64,000 nt of DNA. Source: Lepidostoma basale (Eukaryota > Arthropoda > Insecta > Trichoptera > Lepidostomatidae). A program made the position numbers and the translations under genes. This document shows positions 20,850 through 30,799 of this stretch, in pieces. A model generated the notes under the pieces. That model did not search any database and was not told the DNA's origin. It saw nothing but the letters and a program-made list of their open reading frames with translations. Each line of letters begins with the position of its first letter. Within the stretch, counting starts at the first letter, position 1. Location: NCBI GenBank assembly GCA_022606425.2, contig JAHDVF020001505.1:124001-188000 (forward strand), written 5' to 3'.

Positions 20850-21420
20850 TAAATATGAGCTACAAATGGAGTACGCCATTTTTAGGACCGCAAATGTAAC
20901 CAACCGCACTTCAGGGGTTGAACCAATGAATGCATTGTGTTGCAGATTCATAATTTAACAATATATTTAACTTTGGAATATCACACTTTGTTTTTTCTTT
21001 GTCTCGTGCTATTGTTTTTTATACCTACCTGATTTGTATGTTTGTTCTATGCCCTTTGCTATAGCCTTGTTTAACTAAATTTGTATGTCTCTATATCTTA
21101 AATTGATGTCATGTTTTGCCTGACGGTTCTTTACACCGAAGGGTGGTACAAGATAGTTGAACTTCCAATGTTATGTTCTTGGTGTGCACATCTAACTAAG
21201 GCATTTAATCCGTTTTAATATATATTTTTTATTACTCATCACTACTGTATATTAGATTCATAGATGAATAAATTTATTTTTATTTATTTACATTTATTTC
21301 ACACATTATTTTGCAAACTCCTAGTTTCACACTGTTGACGGTACATTTTGGAGATTTAGCACCTCCCAATACACATATTTCGGTCCATTTTTATGACTTC
21401 CCCTCGGAGAGATGGTTATT
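20850..21420. other. Unassigned AT-rich sequence
   Basis: No repeat or exon recognised. A short GC-richer patch at 21340-21410 (AGCACCTCCCAATACAC) is unassigned. Confidence 0.4.
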
Positions 21421-21560
21421 TATTTATTTATTGTTTCGTGAACAATGATGTATTTATAACTACATGTAAAATTTTCTAGAAGTTTTATTGTATTTTATGG
21501 GAATGAAATGTTCTACCTTGACTATGTGATTTATCTTTTATAAAAGATTCACAAAATAAT
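21421..21560 (-). repeat. HHR family C relic
   Basis: The flanks of family C are present (TTTCGTGAACAATGATG, TTTTCTAGAAGTTTTATTG, ATTTTATGGGAATG), but the ribozyme core is degraded (GAAATGTTCTACCTTG). Confidence 0.45.
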
Positions 21561-21867
21561 AAATAAAGGAAATTATTTTGTAGGCTAAACCTTCCAAGAT
21601 AATGGAAATGGCCTTCCAAATGATTAATTCATTAATTATGGTCCGCACAAGTAAAACCTTATTCAAATAAATAATATTTAGTTAGGTTCATTCAAATAGT
21701 TTATGAATATAAACGGAGAGAGTATTCATATATTATAATTATATAAGTGAAGCCATAAGGGTAGCCACAGTATATTATTTAAAGATCGTTCCGCAAATAA
21801 CACGTTTCTGAGTTATTTTAAATATTATTTTTTTCAAACACAACACCTTGATTGAACTGTTGAAAAC

Positions 21868-22008
21868 TTTTTTTTCTTCTTCTTCTACTTTTAGACCTTT
21901 GGTCTGTTCCTGTAATTAGGCTGGCCTCTCTTGGGAGGTCGACTCCCAGCTATCTCTACATCTCTTTGGTGGTCTCCCGGAGACGGTAGCCGGCAGGAAT
22001 CTGATCCG
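21868..22008 (-). mobile_element. LINE family 4b, 3' fragment
   Basis: Minus strand encodes GRPPRRPPKRCRDSWESTS-like sequence (AGACCACCAAAGAGATGTAG) and ends in GGTCTAAAAGTAGAAGAAG. It matches the copies at 29655, 54439 and 60180. Confidence 0.75.
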
Positions 22009-22044
22009 TTTTTTTTAATATATTTAACAAGATTGTTTTATCAA

Positions 22045-22780
22045 ACAATTCCTTCTCTTCTTCTTTCTTCTTCTGCTTTATATAGGACTGAGTCCTGTTA
22101 TTTCTCGGAGCCTGTTCCTGGGATCTAGATATCTAACTGTCTCGCCATCTTCTGAGTGGTCTTCCTGGAGGCCGTTTTTCCTTTTGGTACTTTATTTGTG
22201 GCTATATTTTTCACTCTTTCAGAACGTGCTCTTTCCACATCCAGTAGCGTGTTCTTAGTCTTCCCCATCGTACGACATCTTCCACAGTGCAGATCTTTCT
22301 AATTTCAGATTTTCTTATTCTGTCTCGGAGAGTCTTCATTTCGGTGGTTCTAAGGAGTATTTTTGTTCTGATGGTGTCAGCTGTCGTTTCAATCCATACG
22401 TCATTATAGGACGTACGCATGTCTTATAGATTCGTGTTTTGCTCTCCTTTAAGCATATTTTTTGTTTTTTCAAAACAAAAAATTCACAGCGGTGTTTGTT
22501 AGTTCACTTACTTCTCCGTAGAGGTCACTGTTGCTTGATACATCAACACCTAAGTACTTGAAATGCATCACTTGTTTTATTATTTTATTATCTAATGCAA
22601 GCTTGCATCGTACTGTTTGTCTTGATGTAACCATGCTCTTTGTCTTGTCTATGGAGATTTTCATGTTGAATCTTTGAGATGATATGTGGAATTTGTACAG
22701 TAGCCTTTTTATATCATCTTCAGATTTGCTATTAGCTCCGTATCATCTGCATAGCATATTATGTCTATTTTTTTTTGCTT
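22045..22780 (-). mobile_element. LINE family 4, 3' part
   Basis: Minus strand: ADDTELI.. (degraded YADD region near 22740), MKISIDKTKSMVTSRQTVR, FKYLGVDVSSNSDLYGEVSE, TADTIRTKILLRTTEMKTLR and IRKICTVEDVVRWGRL. Several frame changes. It is parallel in structure to 11745-12515. Confidence 0.88.
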
Positions 22781-22789
22781 CCCATTGTG

Positions 22790-23763
22790 TAACCTAGGTC
22801 CATTGATTTGACTTCTTCATCTTACAAAATCAAACATTTTCATATTACAAAAGTTGAAAATATACTTGCACTCGATAACAATCTTAAATATTATTGTGAA
22901 TTAATAAGTGACCTATTTTATGAAAAAACATAAGAGTAAAAATATATTTGGTAGACATATTTTACAAAATGCATGACGATTGCCAGGGAAAAACAACAGT
23001 GACAATCAATAATGTTGCAATAGAGTCCAATGTGACCAATAACAGGTTATCAGACCTATTAGAAGAAGAATAAGTAGGTTTTTATTTTTATTTTTCATAA
23101 TAACCTTCCTCACAAAGGAGTAGTAATCTCAATTTTACCAGAAATGGGGCAATAAAAGACAAAACAAATCTTCCCACCAGAAGTGTTTTCCCTCTAGTAC
23201 AAAGTCCTAATTATTAACCCCACACGTTAACTAAAATCGGGGACATCATTGTATTTATTATTGGAATAATATATGAGTAGTTACGTTCGTGACGGTATTC
23301 TGGCTGATTGACCAGTATCTTATTGTAAGTGATGATGTAAGCCAATGAATCATTTCCACTTGTCCTTCGTTACGCGCCTTAATGAAACGCTTATTGTTTG
23401 ACGCGACAAAGGGCCAGAGATTCAAACAATATGAGAGAAAATATCAAAGACAATGTTTTTAATGTGTTGGGATATCATTTCACAAAATAAACGCCGCCTT
23501 AATAGTTAAGTTTTGTCGTGAAAATGAAAAAAATATAAATTACGAGTATTTTGTTAATATTTTTCAAAATTTCATTATATTTAAAAAAATGTATAAATAT
23601 ATTATTTTATTTATATAATGGAAATCACTCACCAAAATATGCCGAAACGATCGAAATAAAAAATGAATAAGTGGAATAAAACAAAATACGTATTATAAAA
23701 TACATTTTTTGGCATTATTTAAAATGAACTATAATGAAAAATTTCGCTTACAAACATTATTAG

Positions 23764-23831
<68 letters not shown>

Positions 23832-24535
23832 CATGTCCTTTCACGGGGAAACATGTTTCAATTTGCTAAAGCATCAAATCATCTATCTTCAATGTAAATT
23901 TTTTAAAATTTTTACACTGAAGAAGAACGAGTACCATCGGAATAATAGTTGTGAAAAGTTTAATTAAACTACTGAAAAAATACATTGTTTTTAAAAAATC
24001 GAAAAAAAAAGTGATAGCTATATAGTGCGGTTATTTGTTTGCGAATATATCTTTGCTTGTTGAATTGTTTCAATTCGGCAGTCGTATGATTTTTATTAAC
24101 CACTGACATTGGTTTCCCACCCCTTTTTTTTTGTTGAACTTGATTTAAGACTTTATGAACATAATTTTTTTTTTAAATTAACCTATATGGAAGAAAGTTG
24201 AAACGAACTGACGCGAACAATAGGATAATGGTATATTCTGCAATAGAAAATGTCGATATCATAAGAAAGTTATGTGAGGATAGTTTATTTCTAGTCGAAC
24301 GATAAGTCCTATATTTTCATATTGAAAGAACATTCGTGGTTGCTGATATCAAAAATATTAGGTACCGAAATCGGTATTGACAGTGTTTCTAGAAAGGAAC
24401 TCCACAAGTCTTATCTTTATACAGAAAATAAAGGATTGTAAAGTTTAAAACATTCTCGCAAAGTGAGGAAATAATCTTATTTAAAACTTTTCGAATTTTC
24501 ATTTGTGCTGAGATTAGTTGATAGTGTACAATATG
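22790..24535. other. Unassigned AT-rich sequence around a microsatellite
   Basis: No mobile element or exon recognised in about 1.7 kb besides the CT repeat listed separately. Stretches at 23270-23420 are nearer to average composition and could be single-copy sequence. Confidence 0.4.
23764..23828. repeat. (CT)n microsatellite
   Basis: About 32 uninterrupted CT units after TAGTCTCTCTTT. Likely length-variable between individuals. Confidence 0.95.
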
Positions 24536-24539
24536 ATAA

Positions 24540-25080
24540 CAAGAGAAGAATTGGACTTAGCTGGGCAGCTTTCGGAAAAATGAGTTACATTCTTTAAAAA
24601 ATGGAAAATACCGATCAACCTAAAACGAAAAGTTTATGAAGCCTGTGTTCTGCCAGTTTGTACTTATAGTCTTGAAACTATAACATTGTCCAAACAAAGT
24701 GCTGAGAAACTACGAGTGACCCAAAGAGCCATGTTAGGAATAAGCCTAAGAGACAGAGTCAGAAACGATACGATGAGAGAAAAAACAACGGTCAATGACA
24801 TCATCCACCAGGTAGCGACTCTAAAATGGAAATGGGCAGATCACGTAGCCAGAAGCTCAGACGAAAAATGAACAAGAAGATTGCTGACCTGGAGACCGTG
24901 GACGGCAAAGAGAAGTGCAGGGCGAGGATTGCTGTGGAAGGTGCTGTGGAAGGATGATCTGAACAGACATGTCGGAATAACCTGGATGCAGTCTGCACAA
25001 GACAGAGTGACATAGAAGCGAAAGTAGCAGGGGAGGGCGGGAATAGGCTGAGGAAGAAGGAGAAGAAGAAGTACAATATA
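24540..25080 (+). mobile_element. LINE family 3, 3' part
   Basis: Reads INLKRKVYEACVLPVCTYSL, TLSKQSAEKLRVTQRAMLG, ISLRDRVRNDTMREKT and VATLKWKWADHVARSSDEK, then LTWRPWTAKRSAGR in the same region. The 3' end is (GAAGAA) at 25058-25070. One stop inside; otherwise well preserved. Confidence 0.88.
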
Positions 25081-25084
25081 ATAA

Positions 25085-25232
25085 AAGAGGAAAAAGGAGA
25101 GACCGTCGGGAGATAGTGACGGCTCCACTGCCAACGCCTTACCCTGCCCTAGGGTCCTCATAAAATTGAACTTTTTATGAGGACCCACAACCGTGGAGGA
25201 GAGACTTCCTCGGATACGAGGAACAGCCGATG
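25085..25232 (+). mobile_element. LINE family 10, 3' end
   Basis: Shares GGAGAGACCGTCGGGAGATA, then TTACCCTGCCC and CGGATACGAGGAACAGCCGATG with the copy at 26205-26420. The zinc-finger codons have been replaced by a small inverted repeat (CCTCATAAAATTGAACTTTT/TATGAGG). Confidence 0.65.
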
Positions 25233-25234
25233 AT

Positions 25235-25515
25235 GATCAAATCAAATCAAATCAGTTTATTAACCCAAAAGACTGTTTAAGGCAGTTGAGTACAGGTAAA
25301 ATATTATAAAAATACAAGGAACGCATTAAAGATGGCTCGACATTAGGAAGACAAGGTACTTTCTAAAGTCAAGATTATTTGTCCCCTGAATGTACCTTCA
25401 CTAATATGAAAGACGTCGATCTCCGAGGAGACCTGTTTAGCAGACTAATTGCTCTTCCCACCGGTGTCACCAGAGGCAGATTGATTGTAGTGGCCGCGTG
25501 ATGAGTTTATCATAC
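25235..25515 (-). mobile_element. LINE family 8 (CR1/Jockey-like) 3' UTR
   Basis: Minus strand is the 3' end of family 8: TAGTCTGCTAAACAGGTCTC..., ACGTCTTTCATATTAGTGAA, CTCAACTGCC..TTAAACAGTC and a terminal (TTTGA)n at 25235-25250. No protein-coding part is left. Confidence 0.75.
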
Positions 25516-25519
25516 CGTT

Positions 25520-26200
25520 CTTCTTCTAATAAATATAATATAGAAATAAAGCATAGAACTGTCAAAAAAGAAGGAGAATACATGCTCCAGAAATGTGATC
25601 GTTAAGACTAAAGTGTGAAAAATCTCTATATGATAGAGTAACTAAATGCTAATAGATTATAATATGTAGGACAAATATTAATTCAAACAAGATTTTGATC
25701 CAAGTAATTGAAATACGTAACAAAATTCTAAGAAATCTAAAAGAAACGTAACAGCTGAAGAGATTACTCAAAACCCTATAAAAAAAAATTTCAAGTTCAA
25801 GTTTCAAACTTTGCTTTTCATATTTCTTCTACTTCTCCAGTATCACACAATGTCCAAAAATAATCCGACCCTCAAAGAGGAAACAAATAATTATTATTAG
25901 ATCACTATTATAGAATAACGAGTTATCAATATTTTCCTTCGATTCAACACACAATAAGTCAATTTCGTTGTATCAAAACAAGTGTCACTAACAGGCGGAT
26001 TTCTTGGATACATTCCAAGTTTCATTTTATTCTTTCGAAAGTTACGTTCAGTAATATTGATATAAAAATGTACCGAAATATCTTCTGATTTATAAATTTA
26101 TCGAATAAATCATTTTCTTTTCAAACAGACACATAAAAGTGTATGTGTAAACAGACACTTAGTAATATCGTTTATGAATCGTCATTTAACTATTCTGTAC
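25520..26200. other. Unassigned AT-rich sequence
   Basis: No element or exon recognised. Confidence 0.4.
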
Positions 26201-26204
26201 TGTC

Positions 26205-26420
26205 TGCAGAGAGGAAGAGGAGGAGAAAGGAGAGACCACTGGGAGACGGTGACGGCTCCATTACAAGCGCCTTCCCCTGCCCCAGATGCCCCAGAATATG
26301 TGGGTCCAGGATCGGGCTCTTCAGTCACATGCAGACCCACAACCGTGAAGGACAGTCTTCCTCGGACACGAGGGACAGCCGATGATGATGACTGTCTGTA
26401 CATCTTTATTGAGATAAAAG
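26205..26420 (+). mobile_element. LINE family 10, C-terminal zinc knuckle
   Basis: One frame (26205-26385) ends with CPRCPRICGSRIGLFSHMQT and H, a C2H2-type finger (C-x2-C, then H-x3-H) followed by a stop shortly after. LINEs of several animal groups end their RT protein with a similar CPxCGRxCxSRIGLxSHxRTH finger. Followed by ACGAGGGACAGCCGATGATG. Only the extreme 3' end is present. Confidence 0.75.
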
Positions 26421-26439
26421 CACTGATAGCTTAGCTTAA

Positions 26440-26687
26440 CACAGATAACTCCTAGATGGTTTTAACGTGTTTTCAAATATTTATTTAAAATAAGATTTTA
26501 TATAAAGAACGTTTATATTTTATTTTGAACAATGTTATAAAACTAGACATATTTTTTTAATATTGATTAAAACGTAAATTTTCTCTAAGTTTTATTATAT
26601 GATATGTTTTATTATATATTATCTAAGTTTGTAGCAAAGTGTAACATGTATAATGAAAACGCGATCACTTTCTCGGTTTGCATCTGC
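26440..26687. other. Unassigned AT-rich sequence
   Basis: Nothing recognised between the LINE end and the CRE array. Confidence 0.4.
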
Positions 26688-26745
26688 GTCACGTGACGTC
26701 ACTTGTACATCATGTGACGTCACATTTATGTCATGTGACGTCATA
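26688..26745. promoter_or_regulatory. Three 21-bp repeats with E-box + CRE
   Basis: The palindrome TGACGTCA occurs at 26694-26701, 26715-26722 and 26736-26743, exactly 21 bp apart. Each is preceded by CACGTG or CATGTG overlapping its first bases (CAYGTGACGTCA). TGACGTCA is the CREB/ATF consensus and CACGTG is the canonical E-box. Spacing of two helical turns would put three sites on the same face of DNA. It lies about 600 bp downstream of the candidate terminal exon of a minus-strand gene. An enhancer role is inference; a short satellite is the alternative. Confidence 0.5.
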
Positions 26746-27282
26746 AGCAGCTTAGAAAATAATTTCCTTGTTTAGAATATAATACGAATTGCGAATACAA
26801 AAACGCATCTAACACAGAAAGACAGTGTCTCACTTATCTAAGAGAATTTTAATAAAAAGTTCAAAATGGAATGTCGATAGATGAATTTTTAAATACCTAA
26901 CTTGTAATTTAATTATCTAGTGCGGTAATACAATGATTTTTAATATTAAAATTATAACAAGTGAAATTAATGGCAATTATAACATGTAGGTAAACATAAC
27001 TTCAACATTTTGAAACGTACTGTTGAAAGTGTAATCAAAATAAAAAATATATATCTAATATGTTTTTTTTTTCATTTAATTTATTTAAGAATATTTTTCA
27101 ATGTTATTCCGACAACGTAAATGAGAACACAACGTGCTATTGCTGGCAGATTCTTCGTGATCGCCTAAGGATTACCACAATCCGATAGATCTGCAATACC
27201 AATATGTGGTCAGCTGGGGGCGACATACGGGCGGTACCAGTATGTCCAGAGAATCAATATATTATTATAATAATTCCATAAA
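26746..27282. other. Unassigned sequence, possible 3' UTR (minus)
   Basis: Lies downstream of the candidate stop codon at 27283 on the minus strand. Contains AATAAA-like signals in complement (for example TTTATT near 27080). 27120-27260 is nearer to balanced composition and may be part of a 3' UTR. Confidence 0.35.
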
Positions 27283-27376
27283 TTACTCTGCATGCAATAC
27301 CAGATGGACGACGGTCACCAGGATGATTCCTAAAATAATGGTGAGATAGATGGAGTTCAGCACATCACTGTGCTTC
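27283..27376 (-). CDS. Candidate terminal exon: tail-anchor transmembrane segment
   Basis: Minus strand: pyrimidine-containing acceptor TCTCCTGTTATTACAG ends at 27377, then 94 bases open to TAA (27285-27283). They encode KHSDVLN, the helix SIYLTIILGIILVTVVHLVL and HAE-stop. A single hydrophobic helix three residues from the C-terminus suggests a tail-anchored or single-pass membrane protein. The acceptor is phase 2 (first base completes a codon). The donor of the exon at 45923 is also phase 2; joining gives LEER-KHSDV. No repeat copy of this segment exists in the window, and GC is above its surroundings. Protein family unknown. Confidence 0.5.
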
Positions 27377-27541
27377 CTGTAATAACAGGAGAATCTTATA
27401 GTAACAGGTTCTTAAGTCTACAATGAGATAAAGAAGAATAAAAAGAAATAATATTGTATACTTTCCTACATATTTACACACAAAGAAAATAAATGAAACA
27501 GCATGAATCAAAATTACTTTGAGAGAAACGAATTCATCATC

Positions 27542-28165
27542 AGCCGTCTGTCATCCACTGCTGAATATAGGCCTATCCCAAAGCCCGCCACCGCCCTATA
27601 TTCATTGCCGCTCCCATCCATCCATGTCCAACAATCCTATTCAGATCATCGGTCCAGCGGACAGGGGGACGTTCAACTCTACGGAATCCTGTACGCGGTC
27701 TCCACTCCAGAACCCGTATTCCCCATCGGCTGTCGGTTCTCCGACAGATATGGCCAGCCCACCGCCACTTCAGTCCGCCTATCCGTAGAGCCACCTCAGT
27801 CGTGGTTTGTTGTCGAATAAATTCGTTTCTAAATCTGTCACTCAAGGTTATTCCAAGCATGGCTCTTTCCATGGCGCGCTGGGCGACCTTGAATCTGTAG
27901 ACTAGACCTTTTGTCAGTGTCCACGTCTCGGCTTCGTACGTCATGACTGGCAAAACGCACTGGTTGAAGACTTTAGTCTTGAGGCATTGTGGTATTTTGG
28001 AAGTGAGAACATGACATAATTTCCCAAAGGCCCAACGCCCAACCCAACTGAATTCTTCGGTCGGCTTCTTTCTCGAAATTGTTTCGTCCTAATTGTATGA
28101 TTTGGCCAAGATATGCGTATTCTTGTACCACTTCGAGAGCCGACCCATCGACGGTTACTGATCTT
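27542..28165 (-). mobile_element. LINE family 3, long 3' part
   Basis: Minus strand from about 28160: VDGSALEVVQEYAYLGQII, then after an indel KIPQCLKTKVFNQC, VMTYEAETWTLTKGLVYRF, AMLGITLSDRFRNEFIRQQT, LKWRWAGHICRRTDSRWG and WTDDLNRIVGHGWMGAAMN (27953-27573). The final 127-codon frame is intact. It ends with the ISSAVDDRRLMMN-like tail (GGATGACAGACGGCTGATGA). No clear TSD. Confidence 0.9.
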
Positions 28166-28169
28166 ATGA

Positions 28170-28545
28170 AATTTATTTAAACAATAATAATTAGGTTGGG
28201 GAATCCCTACCTCTTAAAATGTAAGACATTTCTGACACGCGCAAGTACACACAATGTAAGCCGTGACTAACTGGAGAAGACCCTTAATAATGGTAATATT
28301 TTATCTAGAGACAGGTCGAGTCCTGCTGAGGCTCGCAAATAAATTATTCTTAAGGAAAATACCTGATGTTTTATTTCAATACTCGGCTCTGATTGCGCCC
28401 CGAAGCAATCGGCTTACAACAACATATATCGTTTTTCATATACGGAATAAGGAAAGTTTCATAAACGAGATATCACGTGCCATTTGTAGCAACAACAAAA
28501 ATACATTTTTGCCCCAATTGAAATGTATTAGTTCTGAATATTATA
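28170..28545. other. Unassigned sequence
   Basis: A 114-codon frame (28263-28607, plus) includes GRVLLRLANKLFLRKI and SALIAPRSNRLTTTYIVFHI. Not recognised and with AT-driven codon use in its second half. It runs into a repeat shared with 38750 and 63340 (TTCTATGTTCGCCATACTTT). Confidence 0.35.
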
Positions 28546-28714
28546 TTTATTGTTTCTTGAACAACGATGTAAAATTTCTTCTATGTTCGCCATACTTTGT
28601 GCTGTAGATGTTTTTTCATATTTCTTTTTTATATAATTTGTATACAATACAAACTTTTTAAACAAATTAAAATTAAATATCAAACATGACTCCACCACCT
28701 CCTTCAACTGATAT

Positions 28715-28892
28715 TAATGGGTAAAGTGGAAGGACGTCGGGGAGTTGGTTGGAGGCAGCTGGCTGCGGAACATCAAATAGTGGACAGGAATAACAAGAGT
28801 TCAGAACCTGTTCCAAGTGGCGCAGGATAGAAAAGCCTTTGCTGCAGTGATCGCTAACGTTGGGGGGACCTGATACGGCACCGAAAGAAAAA
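28715..28892 (+). mobile_element. LINE family 7, 3' end
   Basis: GKVEGRRGVGWRQLAAEHQI then frames giving FQVAQDRKAFAAVIANVGGT and a stop. This is the extreme C-terminus of an RTE-like family also present at 33885-35028 and 59085-59335. Confidence 0.8.
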
Positions 28893-28938
28893 GATTAAAC
28901 ATGTTTCGGACTACCGAGTCCATTCTCAGTGATATTAT
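28893..28938 (-). ncRNA. Hammerhead-like motif, family E
   Basis: Minus strand: ATCACTGAGAATGGACTCGG then TAGTCCGAAACATGT. GAAAC is intact and stem II (GGACT-CGGT-AGTCC) is perfect. The core is CTGAGAA instead of CTGANGA, and cleavage would follow GTT. Partly decayed relative of the 63228 motif. Confidence 0.5.
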
Positions 28939-28974
28939 ATAAATATTTGAAATATTATAAAATTTAAATTTTTA

Positions 28975-29345
28975 ATTGTATCTCAATAGAGACGAAGAAA
29001 CAAACTGGAAACTGAATATGGATGATCAAGGTGTTTACAGGACTTATGACCTGTCATTGGTTGGGTTAAGCGCACGCTTTATGTAATTACAACATTCCCC
29101 ATTCCACCATTGTTATTATGATCATGTATGATACATTTTTGGAAGTTGTATATATACTCCAAATTCATACTTATCTTCACGTGGCAGTTCCAGTTAGCCA
29201 TCTATGTAGATTTGGAATGTTGTAATTACATAAAGCGTGCGCTTAACCCAACCAATGACAGGTCATAAGTCCTGTAAACACCTTGATCATCCATATTCAG
29301 TTTCCAGTTTGTTTCTTCGTCTCTATTGAGATACAATTAAAAATT
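28975..29345. repeat. Family G palindrome
   Basis: Arms 28977-29108 and 29214-29340 are near-perfect reverse complements, from TTGTATCTCAATAGAGACGA to ATGTAATTACAACATTCC, with a 105-bp centre. The same unit occurs at 36790-37005 (paired) and 42255-42400 (single). Long arms and lack of coding potential fit a foldback or MITE-type element, but no TSD was identified. Confidence 0.8.
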
Positions 29346-29351
29346 TAAATT

Positions 29352-29430
29352 AACCACCCACAGGTGAAAATCCAGGATTCGTATACAGATATAAGTATAC
29401 ATTTCACAAATATTATAAAATTGTTTACAA
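29352..29430 (+). repeat. Family H repeat unit
   Basis: AACCACCCACAGGTGAAAAT, CCAGGATTCGTATACAGATA and TAAGTATACATTTCACAAAT recur at 37005-37080, 37285-37350 and as a palindrome at 42700-42880. Usually adjacent to family G, so G and H may be parts of one element. Confidence 0.6.
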
Positions 29431-29514
29431 ATATGGTCAGTTTTAACATTTAATTTTAATTTGTTTAAAAAGTTATTGATGATGTATACAAAGTATATAA
29501 AAACGATCTGTCAA

Positions 29515-29610
29515 TGTCTTGTATCATTCGATAATGCCTTAGAAGGGCGAAACACATCATTTCCATAAAATATGATAAAACTTCTAGAAAACTAACGTTT
29601 TCATTCGTAT
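29515..29610 (+). ncRNA. Hammerhead-like motif, family C, decayed
   Basis: TTCGATAATGCCTTAGAAGG then GCGAAACACATCATTTCC. Stem II and GAAAC are intact; the core and cleavage triplet (ATC for GTC) are altered. Typical family C downstream sequence (AAACTTCTAGAAAACTAACG) follows. Confidence 0.5.
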
Positions 29611-29654
29611 AAATTATCTGAATATTTAAGTCCATTGTTATGACCGAAACACTA

Positions 29655-29835
29655 TGATACACACACGTGAGGAGAATGGATCCATCCAGAATCCCCTTCA
29701 TTGTGTTACACGGCCAGCACCAAGATAGATGACCCCCGGGCAGACCACCAAAGAGATGGATCGACAGCTGGGAGTCGACTTCGCAGGAGGCCAATTCCTC
29801 TTAAGAAACAGGCCACTAGGCCAACCAAGAATAAG
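29655..29835 (+). mobile_element. LINE family 4b, 3' fragment
   Basis: MDPSRIPFI.., PPGRPPKRWIDSWESTSQEA in a broken frame, then AAACAGGCCACTAGGCCAAC. Same 3' region as 54439-54733 and 60180-60455. Confidence 0.75.
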
Positions 29836-29911
29836 AGCATACTTCTGGATTTCAATCGCATAATACAGCTAACTGTATTATTTATTATATTATGATATAG
29901 AATACATAATT

Positions 29912-30165
29912 GACGACCTTAGTGGCCGAGTGGTAAGTGCATTGACTGCCACCCCGAAGTTCCGGGTTCGATTTCCGGCGAGGGCAGTGTGATTGTCACA
30001 CTGTCTTTGGTCTGATGTAGAATTCACGTGACGATAAAATGGCGATAGATTAGCTACCTATCACATGTCATGAGAATCACTAAGATAGCTTTAATACCCT
30101 TTACATAGATTTGGATCATGCTGTCATGATTTAAAGAGCGATTCAACAAAATAATAATAATTAAA
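29912..30165 (+). mobile_element. SINE-A, tRNA-derived
   Basis: Head GACGACCTTAGTGGCCGAGT with A-box TGGCCGAGTGG (29923-29933) and B-box GGTTCGATTTC (29966-29976), like leucine/serine tRNA. It is followed by a perfect hairpin CAGTGTGA-TTG-TCACACTG (29985-30003) and a body starting TCTTTGGTCTGATGTAGAAT. Ends near an A-rich run. Not a tRNA gene: no acceptor stem closure and the copy number is high. Confidence 0.85.
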
Positions 30166-30189
30166 ATAAACAAAAAAAAAACAAAAACA

Positions 30190-30790
30190 AACCATCACGC
30201 CGTTTCCCCGCAGGGGTAGGCAGAGAGAATGGACCGCCATACTACTCTATCCTGGCAAACCTCTCTAGCTTCCTCCACATTCATACAACGAGTCATACAC
30301 GCACGTCGATTCCTCCGATTTCTCACATGAACAACCTTTAAAATTAGATTAATTTGGTCATGCCATGTTTTCCTCGGTCTGCCTCGACTTCGTACCCCAT
30401 TTACATCATTAACGTATACTTTCTTAACCATTCTTTCTCCATCCATCCGTTCCATATGTCCGAACCAACGCAGCAATCCTTTCATTATTTTGTTCATAAT
30501 ACCTTCTTCCGCTCTACATTCCTTTCTTGTATCAGCATTTGAGATTCTGTCGTATTTCGTTCTATCACACATACGTCTTAGGGACCTTATCTCTACCGCA
30601 TTTATTCTACTCTCATCCTTCTTCTGCCAGTTCCATGCTTCGCTTCCATACATTAGGGTTGGGACCAGAACTCCATTGTGAACGGCCGTTTTCGCTTTTA
30701 TTGATAATTTTTTTTTCCAATAACTATTATTAAAGCTCCATTCACTTTGTTACCCGCACCAACCCTTCTTTCGACGTCACTATCCGTTAA
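30190..30790 (-). mobile_element. LINE family 1, 3' part with long open frame
   Basis: Minus strand open for about 152 codons (30653-30195): GSEAWNWQKKDESRINAVEI, RSLRRMC, MKGLLRWFGHMERMDGERM, RGRPRKTWHDQINLIL, ACMTRCMNVEEAREVCQDR. Upstream, after a frame shift at a T-run (30707-30716), SDVERRVGAGNKVNGAL continues to 30785. The 3' end GGCGTGATGG is at 30193-30202. A TAA trinucleotide repeat borders its 5' side. Confidence 0.92.
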
Positions 30791-30799
30791 TAATAATAA

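Noticed and set aside
28977..29010. Hammerhead in family G (TCTCAATAGAGACGAAGACGC)
   Set aside because: A stem with AATA loop and CGAAGAC follow the hammerhead layout, but CTGANGA is absent in every copy and GAAA is GAAG; not enough to call.
29912..29985. Leucine/serine tRNA gene
   Set aside because: Good A and B boxes but no closing acceptor stem, and the same head recurs with a common non-tRNA body at three other places: a SINE.
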